Positions 1 through 5,884 of a stretch of DNA of 6,858 nucleotides are shown here, piece after piece. The stretch spans positions 1 through 6,858 of the forward strand of contig URTL01000101.1 in assembly GCA_900550785.1 (NCBI GenBank), in the 5' to 3' direction. Source of the stretch: an uncultured Collinsella sp. GTDB lineage: Bacteria > Actinomycetota > Coriobacteriia > Coriobacteriales > Coriobacteriaceae. The translations under genes and the position numbers were made by a program. The notes under the pieces are model-generated. The model worked only from the letters and a program-made list of their open reading frames with translations. It did no database searches and was not told where the DNA came from. Position 1 is the stretch's first letter. Every line of letters starts with the position of its first letter.

Positions 1-57
1 AACGTCGCTTTGCTCGTTCGCTTTTTGATCTGGAGAGCCGGGGGGGCTGATAAATAG
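1..57 (+). other. Possible 3' end of an upstream plus-strand gene
   Basis: Two plus-strand frames are open from the window edge. Frame 1 ends at TAG 55-57 and would give an 18-residue tail ending in RAGGADK. Frame 3 ends at TGA 48-50 and would give a tail ending in DLESRGG. The strong hairpin with a T-rich 3' side at 67-110 begins ten bases after the frame 1 stop, so some plus-strand transcript very probably ends here. The sequence is too short to choose a frame or name a product. Confidence 0.3.
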
Positions 58-66
58 ATGTGAGTA

Positions 67-110
67 GGGGCTCCTCCGTTGATGAACGGGGGAGCCCCTT
101 GTTTCGTTTT
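67..110 (+). terminator. Intrinsic terminator between converging genes
   Basis: GGGGCTCC (67-74) pairs with GGAGCCCC (91-98), and CCGTT (76-80) pairs with AACGG (85-89). One T-G wobble joins the two helices and the loop is GATG. This 14-pair stem is followed on the plus strand by a T-rich run (TTGTTTCGTTTT, 99-110), so it best terminates a gene entering from the left. In the minus direction the stem lies 27 bases past the manA stop but has no good T-run after it, so two-way action is possible but weaker. Confidence 0.85.
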
Positions 111-125
111 GGTTGTTGTTGTGAC

Positions 126-1058
126 CTAGAGGTGGCTGATGATCAGTTCCATCTTGCCTTCGAGGTCGATGGAGCTGACGGTGCTGGGTGCCAGCAGGTG
201 GCTTCCCTTGTGGACGGGGTCGCCGCAGACGGTGCCTTCGCCGTCGATGACCGACAGGCACATGAAGGGCCAGCGCTGGTCGAGGGTCTTGCTGCCGTTG
301 ACGCGCACGCGATCGACGGTGTAGCAGGGGTTGGACTCGAGCTCGGTCACGCCGTCCACCTCGGGCGCGGTCACCGTGCCGTCGGTCGGAGCCTGAGCAT
401 CAAAGTCGATGCAGTCGAGGCTCTGCTCAATGTGCAGCGGGCGCAGGTTGCCGTCAGTGCCGGGACGGTCGTAGTCGTACAGACGATACGTCACGTCGCT
501 CGACTGCTGCGTCTCCAAAATGAGCGTGCCGGTCTTGATGGCGTGCACGGTACCGGAATCAATCTGGAAAAAGTCGCCCTTGTGAATCGGCAACACGTTG
601 AGCATGTCGTCCCAACGTCCTTCCTCGATCATTTGTGCGGCCTCGGCGCGGTTCTTGGCACGCTGGCCGACGATGATCGTGGCGTCGGGCTCGCAGTCCA
701 GCACATACCAACACTCGGTTTTGCCCAGGCTACCGTTCTCGTGCTCGGCAGCGTACTCGTCGTTGGGATGAATCTGGATCGAAAGGTCGTCCTTGGCGTC
801 CAGAATCTTAATGAGCAGCGGGAACTCCTTGCCCTCGCAGTTGCCAAAGAGCTCGCGATGCTCGGCCCACAGCCACGACAGCGTGTGGCCGGCATACGGG
901 CCCTCCGCAATCTGGCAGTCGCCGTTGGGGTGGGCCGAGATGGCCCAGCACTCACCGATGGGGCCATCGGGAATGTCGTAGCCAAATACGGTTTCGAGGT
1001 GGCGACCGCCCCAGATCTTCTCGTGGAAGATCGGCGTCAGCTTAATCAAATCGGACAT
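126..1058 (-). CDS. manA: Mannose-6-phosphate isomerase, class I (ManA)
   Basis: Cytoplasmic zinc enzyme that interconverts mannose 6-phosphate and fructose 6-phosphate, feeding mannose into glycolysis or supplying it for glycans. At about 310 residues it matches the short type I isomerases of Gram-positive bacteria. Numbered from the chosen start, the expected zinc ligands are visible: Gln95 and His97 in IQIHPND, Glu115 in KTECWY and His172 in GTVHAI. The catalytic Arg192 lies in TYRLYDYDR. The N-terminal part has the family pattern PIFHEKIWGG. I chose the ATG at 1058 because GGGGG lies seven bases upstream; the ATG at 1064 leaves only one base between that run and the start and would add two residues. 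It follows the GntR gene on the same strand after 80 bases, so cotranscription and sugar-responsive control are likely. A housekeeping role is also possible. Confidence 0.93.
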   Translation of the reverse strand: MSDLIKLTPIFHEKIWGGRHLETVFGYDIPDGPIGECWAISAHPNGDCQIAEGPYAGHTLSWLWAEHRELFGNCEGKEFPLLIKILDAKDDLSIQIHPNDEYAAEHENGSLGKTECWYVLDCEPDATIIVGQRAKNRAEAAQMIEEGRWDDMLNVLPIHKGDFFQIDSGTVHAIKTGTLILETQQSSDVTYRLYDYDRPGTDGNLRPLHIEQSLDCIDFDAQAPTDGTVTAPEVDGVTELESNPCYTVDRVRVNGSKTLDQRWPFMCLSVIDGEGTVCGDPVHKGSHLLAPSTVSSIDLEGKMELIISHL

Positions 1059-1081
1059 GTTCATACCCCCATTGTGTTGCG

Positions 1082-1117
1082 CGGGCGCTGCACAAAACAG
1101 CTCAAAGCGAGCGCCCG
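1082..1117 (-). other. Hairpin between gntR and manA
   Basis: CGGGCGCT (1082-1089) is the exact reverse complement of AGCGCCCG (1110-1117), with a 20-base loop. It lies between the gntR stop and the manA start. No T-run follows on the minus strand, so it does not look like an intrinsic terminator. It could protect or process the joint mRNA, or sequester sequence near the manA ribosome site. Its function is unknown. Confidence 0.5.
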
Positions 1118-1132
1118 GATGACTACAAAAAC

Positions 1133-1852
1133 CTATGCCAACGTTACGTTGTGCAACTCAAAGCGGTCGCCAACGTTGCGCGAGACCGAATACTCAAAGG
1201 CGGCGCCGCTGTCCAAAAAGCCAATCTGGGTGAGCTCGAGCAGGGGAGAGCCAGGCTTGGTGTCCAAGCGCTCGGCTTCTTCCTCGGTTGCTGCCACGGC
1301 GCGAATGGTACGGTGGAAGCTCGAAATCTTCAGCCCACATTGCTCGCGGATGAAGTGGTAGACCGATCCGTACAGGTCCTTCTTTTTAAGGCCTGGAATC
1401 AGCTCGAGGGGCATGTAGGTGTACTCGATAACGATGGGCTTCTCATCGGCCTGACGCACGCGCACGATGTGATAGGCAAAGTCATCCTCGGCAATTCCCA
1501 GCTGGGCTGCGATGTCCGCTGGTGGATTAACAATCGAGAAATCGTAGACCACCGAGGTCACCTTCTCCCCGCGGTGCTCATACGAAAAGCCCTGGGCACG
1601 GTCGTTTTTGCCCTGGAAAAACGCCTGACCGGGAAGTCCCGCCGTGTCCTTAACGTAGGTACCCGATCCGCGTCGGCTGGTAATAAGACCTTCCTCGGTG
1701 ATTTGCTCGATAGCTCGTTTGACGGTGATTTTGGAAACGCTATAGAGCTCGCAGAACTCAACGACGGTGGGAAGCTTGTCGCCCGGTTTAAGAGTGCCAT
1801 CCTCGATGCTTCGACGAATATCTGCAGCTATCGCCTCGTATTTGGGAATCAT
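1133..1852 (-). CDS. GntR-family (HutC/UTRA) transcriptional regulator
   Basis: A DNA-binding repressor-type protein of 239 residues, the normal length for the HutC subfamily. Residues 1-68 form the GntR winged helix-turn-helix, with PGDKLPT (24-30), the recognition segment VSKITVKRAIEQ (39-50) and the wing GLITSRRGSGTYV (55-67). Residues from about 88 to 236 are a UTRA effector domain, recognisable from PIVIEYTYMP (139-148) and FEYSVSRNVGDRFE (219-232). Relatives often bind sugar phosphates and are released from DNA by them. The ATG at 1852 is chosen because AGGAGG (1857-1862 on the plus strand) lies four bases upstream; an in-frame start at 1885 would put this ribosome site inside the gene. 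It is divergent from the GH1-PTS genes and precedes manA on its own strand, so it is the obvious local regulator. The effector is unproven; a phosphorylated beta-disaccharide or hexose phosphate is the best guess. Confidence 0.92.
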   Translation of the reverse strand: MIPKYEAIAADIRRSIEDGTLKPGDKLPTVVEFCELYSVSKITVKRAIEQITEEGLITSRRGSGTYVKDTAGLPGQAFFQGKNDRAQGFSYEHRGEKVTSVVYDFSIVNPPADIAAQLGIAEDDFAYHIVRVRQADEKPIVIEYTYMPLELIPGLKKKDLYGSVYHFIREQCGLKISSFHRTIRAVAATEEEAERLDTKPGSPLLELTQIGFLDSGAAFEYSVSRNVGDRFELHNVTLA

Positions 1853-1888
1853 TGAACCTCCTTTCCGACATATATCAATACGCAAGTA

Positions 1889-1918
1889 AGTATAACCCTT
1901 AACAAGGCACCCATATAA
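1889..1918 (-). promoter_or_regulatory. Candidate promoter for gntR-manA
   Basis: On the minus strand TATACT (1894-1889) is a good -10 box, about 37 bases before the gntR start codon. Eighteen bases upstream lies a poor -35 candidate, TTATAT (1918-1913). The weak -35 would suit a regulator expressed at low level or needing an activator. Position and the -10 match support it, but no transcription data are available. Confidence 0.4.
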
Positions 1919-1930
1919 CCTTTATCTAAG
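1891..1930. repeat. Short direct repeat of TATAACC
   Basis: TATAACC occurs at 1891-1897 and again at 1914-1920, 23 bases apart, each followed by a related T- and A-rich stretch ending in AAG (1904-1906 and 1928-1930). The two copies flank the spacer and -35 side of the candidate gntR promoter. This could be a pair of half-sites for a regulator, roughly two helical turns apart, or chance in an AT-rich promoter. Confidence 0.3.
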
Positions 1931-1940
1931 AAGCTCGAGA

Positions 1941-1988
1941 AAGAAAAAAGAAAAAGACGCTTTACTTTTAGAATTAGAGCGCTATAGT
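1941..1988 (+). promoter_or_regulatory. Candidate promoter of the GH1-PTS genes
   Basis: TATAGT (1983-1988) is a good -10 box, with TTTACT (1961-1966) as -35 at a 16-base spacing. An A-rich stretch (1941-1955) sits directly upstream like an UP element. Transcription would start near 1995, giving a leader of about 160 bases before the GH1 start codon. The assignment is by consensus only. Confidence 0.5.
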
Positions 1989-1989
1989 T
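1972..1989. promoter_or_regulatory. Candidate operator palindrome over the -10 box
   Basis: The 18 bases AATTAGAGCGCTATAGTT match their own reverse complement at 14 positions, around the perfect core AGCGCT (1978-1983). The site covers the -10 box of the plus-strand promoter, where a bound repressor would block RNA polymerase. It lies in the divergent region next to the GntR gene, so GntR is the natural candidate ligand. It does not match the GTMTAKAC-type consensus known for some HutC proteins, so the link is inference. Confidence 0.4.
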
Positions 1990-2027
1990 TAAGCAACGAA
2001 CGGAATCTTTCCGCAGAACAGGATCGA

Positions 2028-2125
2028 CCGTTTGGGGACGGTTTTGTTTTGGCGGGTTGGATATCGGTATGACCGGTGCGCGCCCGCGCCGGATAACCTG
2101 CCAAAGCAAACCCGTCTCCAACCGG
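2028..2125. repeat. Long foldback (inverted repeat) in the GH1 leader
   Basis: A left arm (2028-2058) and a right arm (2095-2125), each 31 bases, are near reverse complements: 26 of 31 positions pair exactly and three of the rest are G-T type. The 36-base spacer holds a smaller GC hairpin in which CCGG (2073-2076) pairs with CCGG (2089-2092) and a wobble and two more pairs continue inward. The element lies between the promoter and the GH1 ribosome site, so it would fold in the mRNA leader. No T-run follows the right arm, so the full fold is not an intrinsic terminator. Inside the left arm, ACCGT (2027-2031) and ACGGT (2038-2042) form a small stem followed by TTTGTTTT, a weak terminator-like pattern. 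A further copy of the right arm is at 5977-5998. Confidence 0.75.
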
Positions 2126-2155
2126 AAGCTCTAGAACACGAAAGCGAGGACTTTG

Positions 2156-3556
2156 ATGGCACAGTATCAGCTGCCCAACGACTTCTTCTTTGGCGCTGCT
2201 ATGTCCGGCCCGCAGACTGAGGGTCAGTGGAACCAGGGCGGCAAGCTCGAGAACCTGTGGGACACCTGGTCCATCCAGGATCTGGGCTCGTTCTACAACT
2301 GCGTTGGCTCTTACGCCGGCAATGACTTTATGGCCAAGTACCAGGAAGACCTTCGCATTTTGAAGGACTTGGGCCTGGATACCTATCGCACTTCCATCCA
2401 GTGGAGCCGTCTGCTCGATGCCGACGGCAACCTCAACGAGGAAGGCGCCGCGTGGTATCACGAGTTGTTCCGCGCCTCTCGCGAAGCCGGCCTGGAGCCG
2501 TTTGTCAACTTGTACCACTTTGACATGCCCACCTACCTTTTTAACCGTGGCGGCTGGGAGAGCCGTGAGGTTGTCGAGGCTTACGCACATTACGCCGACG
2601 TCGCCTTCCACGAGTTTGGCCAGGAGATCAAGTACTGGTTCACCTTTAACGAGCCCATCGTCGAGCCCGAGCAGCGCTATCAGGAGGGCGTGTGGTTCCC
2701 GCAGCTCCACGACTTTAGCCGCGCTCGCACCGTGCAGTATCACATCTCGCTGGCACATGCGCTGGCCGTGGCCAACTACCGTCGCGCCTATGACGAGGGC
2801 GCCGTTCGCAGCGATGCCAAGATCGGCATGATCAACTGCTTTACCCCGGTCTACACCAAGGAGAACCCCAGCGAGGCGGACCTCGAGGCCGTGCGTATGA
2901 CCAGCGGCATCAACAACCGCTGGTGGCTCGACCTCATTACCAAGGGCGAGCTTCCCGCCGACGTGCTCGACAGCCTGGCCGAGGGCGGCGTTAAGCTTCC
3001 GTTCCGTGCCGGCGACCAAGAGATTCTTAAGCAGGGTGTTGTCGACTGGCTCGGTTGCAACTACTACCACCCCACGCGCGTTCAGGCGCCGGCGAGCAAG
3101 ATCGACCAGTACGGTCTGCCGCACTTTGCCGACGAGTACGTGTGGCCCGACGCCGTTATGAACGAGAGCCGCGGCTGGGAGATCTACCCGCAGGGCCTCT
3201 ACGACTTTGGCATGGACTGCGCTAAGAACTACCCCGATCTTGAGTGGTTCGTTTCCGAGAACGGCATCGGCATCATGGACGAATACAAGAACCGAGACGC
3301 CGAAGGAACCATCCAGGATGACTACCGCGTCGACTTTGTACGCCAGCACCTGGAGTGGGTTGCCAAGGCAATTGCCGAGGGCGCCAAGTGCCGTGGATAC
3401 CATTATTGGGCCGTCATCGATAACTGGTCTTGGGCGAATGCCTTTAAGAACCGTTACGGTTTTGTCGAGGTCGACCTTATGGACGGCTACAAGCGCCGCC
3501 TTAAGAAGTCGGCAGCTTGGCTCAAGCAGGTCGCCACGACTCACGTGGTTGATTAG
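2156..3556 (+). CDS. 6-phospho-beta-glucosidase, glycoside hydrolase family 1
   Basis: Cytoplasmic retaining glycosidase that would split a PTS-imported 6-phospho-beta-disaccharide into a hexose 6-phosphate and a free sugar. It has 466 residues, typical for GH1. Numbered from the ATG at 2156, the glycone-binding GPQTEG is at 18-23, the acid/base Glu166 lies in TFNEP and the nucleophile Glu368 in SENG. The C-terminal loop SWANAFKNRYG (425-435) has Ser425 and Tyr434, marks of the 6-phospho group, in place of the Glu and Phe of ordinary beta-glucosidases. The Lys of the LacG-type phosphate site is shifted by one residue (Lys431, with Asn432 at the usual place). GAGGA at 2146-2150 is five bases before this ATG, which favours it over the TTG at 2153. 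PTS genes follow after 120 bases. Glucose and galactose specificity cannot be told apart with certainty. Confidence 0.92.
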   Translation: MAQYQLPNDFFFGAAMSGPQTEGQWNQGGKLENLWDTWSIQDLGSFYNCVGSYAGNDFMAKYQEDLRILKDLGLDTYRTSIQWSRLLDADGNLNEEGAAWYHELFRASREAGLEPFVNLYHFDMPTYLFNRGGWESREVVEAYAHYADVAFHEFGQEIKYWFTFNEPIVEPEQRYQEGVWFPQLHDFSRARTVQYHISLAHALAVANYRRAYDEGAVRSDAKIGMINCFTPVYTKENPSEADLEAVRMTSGINNRWWLDLITKGELPADVLDSLAEGGVKLPFRAGDQEILKQGVVDWLGCNYYHPTRVQAPASKIDQYGLPHFADEYVWPDAVMNESRGWEIYPQGLYDFGMDCAKNYPDLEWFVSENGIGIMDEYKNRDAEGTIQDDYRVDFVRQHLEWVAKAIAEGAKCRGYHYWAVIDNWSWANAFKNRYGFVEVDLMDGYKRRLKKSAAWLKQVATTHVVD

Positions 3557-3561
3557 CGAAC

Positions 3562-3638
3562 GGGCGAACGCCCAGACCGCGCGCCGCTGCGCGCAACACA
3601 TGGCACATCTGGTGGCAGAGGGCGACAGACCACCGTGC
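3562..3638 (+). other. Cluster of hairpins between GH1 and EIIC genes
   Basis: The 120-base gap between the GH1 stop and the EIIC start holds three inverted repeats. GGGCG (3562-3566) pairs with CGCCC (3569-3573) across a two-base gap. GCGCGC (3579-3584) pairs with GCGCGC (3589-3594) around CGCT. GCAC and GGTGG (3603-3606, 3611-3615) pair with CCACC and GTGC (3630-3634, 3635-3638), with a four-base bulge. None has a T-run, so they look like mRNA processing or stability elements rather than terminators. No small gene is evident in the gap. Confidence 0.45.
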
Positions 3639-3676
3639 GCATAGGAAAAGGCCGGATTTGAAAGTTAGGAGCAATC

Positions 3677-5020
3677 ATGGCCAGTGACAACGGAAAGAGC
3701 TTCCTCGACAAGTTTGCCGAGGTCTCTGCGAAGGTGGGAAACCAGGTTCACCTGCGTTCCCTGCGTGACGCCTTCGCGACCATCACGCCGCTCTATATCC
3801 TTGCGGGTATCGCGGTTCTTATTAACAACGTCGTGTTCCCTCTGTTCCCGCTCGATGCGGCGGGCCTTGCCAACCTTCAGACGTGGGGTTCGGCAATTAC
3901 GCTGGGCACCCTCAACGTCTCTGCCATTATCTTGGCCGGATTGATTGGCTACAGCCTCGCTAAGAACAAGCGTTTCGATAACCCGCTCGCTTGCGTGGTC
4001 GTCGCTATCTCTGCTTTCGTCATCATGATGCCGCAGCAGATCACCGCCTCGCTTGCCGCCACGAGCCCGCTGCTCACCGACAAGATCACCTCCGCCGAGG
4101 TCACGGGCGCCCTTTCGACTGCCAACACCGGCACCAACGGTCTGTTCTCGGCTATTATCATCGCCCTGCTTTCCGTCTCGCTCTTCATCAAGATTTCTGG
4201 CGTCGAGAAGCTCAAGGTTAAGCTGGGCGAGGGCGTGCCTCCCGCGGTCTCCAACTCCTTCAACGTCATGATCCCGATGCTGCTCAACCTCGCGATCTTC
4301 GCTCTTGCCGCAGCCCTGCTCGCCGTGTGCGCCGGCACCGATCTGTGCACCATCATCTCCACGTGCATCTCCAACCCGCTCAAGAGCATCATGAACGCCG
4401 GTCCGTGGGCTGTTATCCTCATCTACACCCTTGCTAACCTGCTGTTCTGCGTCGGTATTCACCAGTCCACCATCTCTGGCGCTACCGTCGAGCCGATCCT
4501 GACCATGCTCATCGTCGACAACATGGCTACCTTTGCCGCCGGTGGCACCATCCAGCCCGATCACTACATGAACATGCAGATCGTTAACAGCTTCGCCCTC
4601 ATCGGCGGCTCGGGCTGCACCCTCATGCTTCTGCTCGACACGCTCCTGTTCTCCAAGAACAAGGCTTCCGAGACCGTTTCCAAGATGGCTATCCTGCCTG
4701 GTCTGTTCAACATCAACGAGCCGGTTATCTACGGTTACCCCATCGTGTACAACCTGCCGCTCATGATCCCGTTCGTCCTTCTTCCCGATCTGTTCATCGG
4801 CATCACCTATGGCCTTACCTGCGCAGGCATCATCAGCCCCTGCATCGCCCAGGTGCCCTGGACCATGCCTCCCGTCATCAATGCCCTGCTCGCTACGGGC
4901 TTTGACTGGCGCGCCGGCGTGTGGCAGGCTCTCGAGATTGTCATTGGCATGGCCGTCTACCTGCCCTTTATGAAGATTTCCGAGAAGGCAATCGCCAAGC
5001 AGGAGGCTCTCGCCGAGTAG
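3677..5020 (+). CDS. celB: PTS cellobiose/beta-glucoside transporter subunit IIC
   Basis: Integral membrane permease of a Lac-family phosphotransferase system; it moves the disaccharide inward while EIIB phosphorylates it. The 447-residue length is normal for a stand-alone EIIC. The N-terminal segment with FLDKFAEVSAKVGNQVHLRSLRDAF split around residues 9-33 is typical, followed by hydrophobic segments near 37-56, 72-94, 104-119, 156-174, 196-218, 243-262 and 302-325. The signature NINEPVIYGYPIVYN (345-359) carries Glu348, and His262 lies in GIHQ; in the Bacillus cereus chitobiose EIIC the corresponding His and Glu bind the sugar (recalled, not checked). The start is well supported: AGGAG at 3667-3671, five bases before the ATG. 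It sits between the GH1 gene and EIIB/EIIA, separated from EIIB by 161 bases with strong hairpins. Cellobiose is the likely class; chitobiose, lactose or a manno-disaccharide cannot be excluded. Confidence 0.93.
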   Translation: MASDNGKSFLDKFAEVSAKVGNQVHLRSLRDAFATITPLYILAGIAVLINNVVFPLFPLDAAGLANLQTWGSAITLGTLNVSAIILAGLIGYSLAKNKRFDNPLACVVVAISAFVIMMPQQITASLAATSPLLTDKITSAEVTGALSTANTGTNGLFSAIIIALLSVSLFIKISGVEKLKVKLGEGVPPAVSNSFNVMIPMLLNLAIFALAAALLAVCAGTDLCTIISTCISNPLKSIMNAGPWAVILIYTLANLLFCVGIHQSTISGATVEPILTMLIVDNMATFAAGGTIQPDHYMNMQIVNSFALIGGSGCTLMLLLDTLLFSKNKASETVSKMAILPGLFNINEPVIYGYPIVYNLPLMIPFVLLPDLFIGITYGLTCAGIISPCIAQVPWTMPPVINALLATGFDWRAGVWQALEIVIGMAVYLPFMKISEKAIAKQEALAE

Positions 5021-5049
5021 AACGCCTAACGTTCGTCCCTTTCACCTTT

Positions 5050-5080
5050 GCGGGCGCCGGTACGCGGTGCCGGTGCCCGC
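5050..5080 (+). other. Strong hairpin between EIIC and EIIB genes
   Basis: GCGGGC (5050-5055) pairs with GCCCGC (5075-5080), CCGG (5057-5060) with CCGG (5070-5073), and TAC (5061-5063) with GTG (5067-5069). Two G-T wobbles keep the helix continuous, giving about 14 pairs around a three-base loop. The downstream sequence is pyrimidine-rich (CTCTCTCCCTT, 5083-5093) but not a true T-run. It begins 29 bases after the EIIC stop. It may stabilise the upstream mRNA or partly terminate transcription, letting EIIC and EIIB/EIIA be expressed at different levels. Confidence 0.6.
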
Positions 5081-5091
5081 GGCTCTCTCCC

Positions 5092-5122
5092 TTGCGTAAA
5101 GATACAGGGGAGCGGGCACAAT
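5092..5122 (+). promoter_or_regulatory. Weak candidate internal promoter before EIIB
   Basis: TTGCGT (5092-5097) and CACAAT (5117-5122) resemble -35 and -10 boxes, but the 19-base spacing is longer than ideal. They fall after the strong hairpin and about 60 bases before the EIIB start, where an internal promoter would make sense. The support is thin. Confidence 0.2.
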
Positions 5123-5150
5123 AGCCGTAAGGAATACAACCAGTTGTCGT

Positions 5151-5165
5151 CTGCGCGCCGCGCAG
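5151..5165 (+). other. Small hairpin next to the EIIB ribosome site
   Basis: CTGCGC (5151-5156) and GCGCAG (5160-5165) are perfect reverse complements around GCC. The stem ends four bases before the EIIB ribosome site (AAGGAGG, 5170-5176). A compact GC helix just upstream of a strong ribosome site could mark an mRNA processing end or tune initiation. Its function is not shown by the sequence. Confidence 0.4.
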
Positions 5166-5181
5166 TTATAAGGAGGAAACC

Positions 5182-5484
5182 ATGAAGAAGATCATGCTCT
5201 GCTGCAATGCCGGCATGTCCACGAGCCTGCTGGTCCAGAAGATGCAGGCCGAGGTTGCAAACCGTGGTCTGGATATTGAGGTCGAGGCTCGTCCCATGAA
5301 CGAGGCCCACGATCACCTGGACGAGTGCGACATGTTGCTGCTTGGTCCGCAGATCGGCTACACCAAGGGCGATTTTGAGAAGGAGGCCGCCGGTCGTTTT
5401 CCGGTCGAGGTCATCAACATGGTCGACTACGGCCGCATGAACGCTGCCGGCATCATCGACCACTGCGTCAGCGTGATGGGCTAG
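5182..5484 (+). CDS. celA: PTS cellobiose/beta-glucoside transporter subunit IIB
   Basis: Small cytoplasmic phosphocarrier of 100 residues, the usual size for Lac-family EIIB. It takes phosphate from EIIA on a cysteine and passes it to the sugar bound by EIIC. The start LCCNAGMSTSLLV (6-18) holds the phosphorylation site; by comparison with the E. coli chitobiose EIIB the active residue is Cys8, directly before NAGMSTS, while Cys7 is an extra cysteine. LLLGPQIGYT (52-61) and the segment around VEVINMVDYGRMNA (75-88) are also family features. The start is certain: AAGGAGG at 5170-5176 is five bases before the ATG, the best ribosome site of the plus-strand genes. EIIA begins almost directly after the stop, so the two are surely cotranscribed and probably made in equal amounts. 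Confidence 0.95.
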   Translation: MKKIMLCCNAGMSTSLLVQKMQAEVANRGLDIEVEARPMNEAHDHLDECDMLLLGPQIGYTKGDFEKEAAGRFPVEVINMVDYGRMNAAGIIDHCVSVMG

Positions 5485-5493
5485 GTGCTCCGC

Positions 5494-5826
5494 ATGGAGG
5501 ATATGAACGAACTGCAGATGACCTGCTTCGAGATCATCAGCTACGTCGGTACCGCCAAGAGCATGTACATCAATGCCGTGCAAAAGGCCAAGGAGGGCGA
5601 TTTTGACGCCGCCGAGGAGCTTATCAAGCAGGGCGACGAGGCCTATAACGGTGGCCACGATGTTCACATGGGGCTTCTGAAGAAGGAGGCCAACGGCGAG
5701 CGTAACGGCGAGGCCCCGTTGATTCTGCTGCATGCCGAGGACCAGATGGCCGGTACCGAGACCATGCGCGTCATGGCGACGGAGCTCATCGAGATTCACA
5801 AGCAGCTGCAGGTACTTCAGGCCTAG
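5494..5826 (+). CDS. celC: PTS cellobiose/beta-glucoside transporter subunit IIA
   Basis: Cytoplasmic helical phosphocarrier, active as a trimer in the Lac family, that takes phosphate from HPr and passes it to EIIB. Counted from the ATG at 5494 it has 110 residues, normal for the family. The N-terminal ELQMTCFEIIS and GTAKSMYINA are typical, and His80 in LLHAEDQMAG is the phosphorylation site. The start is uncertain. GTG at 5485 lies directly after the EIIB stop, ATG at 5494 has AGGTG six bases upstream, and ATG at 5503 has GGAGG only two bases upstream. I prefer 5494; all three share the same frame and conserved core. The tight junction suggests translational coupling with EIIB. An intrinsic terminator lies 58 bases past the stop, so this is the last gene of the transcript. 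Confidence 0.93.
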   Translation: MEDMNELQMTCFEIISYVGTAKSMYINAVQKAKEGDFDAAEELIKQGDEAYNGGHDVHMGLLKKEANGERNGEAPLILLHAEDQMAGTETMRVMATELIEIHKQLQVLQA

Positions 5827-5884
5827 TCGGCGTTATCGCCGCGATGGGCCGTGCGGTCCAACAGACAACACAGTCCCTTTGACG

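Noticed and set aside
60..1361. Plus-strand open frame of 433 codons across manA and the end of gntR
   Set aside because: It runs through two genes and their spacer, begins inside the terminator region, and has no domain.
1151..1855. Plus-strand open frame opposite gntR
   Set aside because: Antisense shadow of a gene with clear GntR and UTRA motifs and a strong ribosome site.
1952..1965. Catabolite-response (cre) box near the GH1 -35
   Set aside because: Only about half of the fixed positions of the cre consensus match, so it is not supported.
1995..2155. BglG/LicT-type antiterminator target in the leader
   Set aside because: No recognisable RAT sequence overlapping a terminator, no PRD-antiterminator gene nearby, and the foldback is not followed by a T-run.
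2032..2220. Small plus-strand frame of 62 codons overlapping the GH1 start
   Set aside because: It starts at a TTG inside the foldback arm, has no ribosome site, and overlaps the start of a certain gene.
1982..3601. Long minus-strand open frame of 539 codons opposite the GH1 gene
   Set aside because: It mirrors the GH1 codons, has no recognisable domain, and reflects strong third-position GC bias. GH1 catalytic motifs prove the plus-strand gene.
3665..4564. Minus-strand open frame of 299 codons opposite EIIC
   Set aside because: Its very charged, low-complexity translation is the complement of membrane-segment codons; the EIIC signature is intact on the plus strand.
5026..5799. Minus-strand open frame of 257 codons opposite EIIB and EIIA
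   Set aside because: It crosses the hairpin spacer and both PTS genes and shows no family motif.
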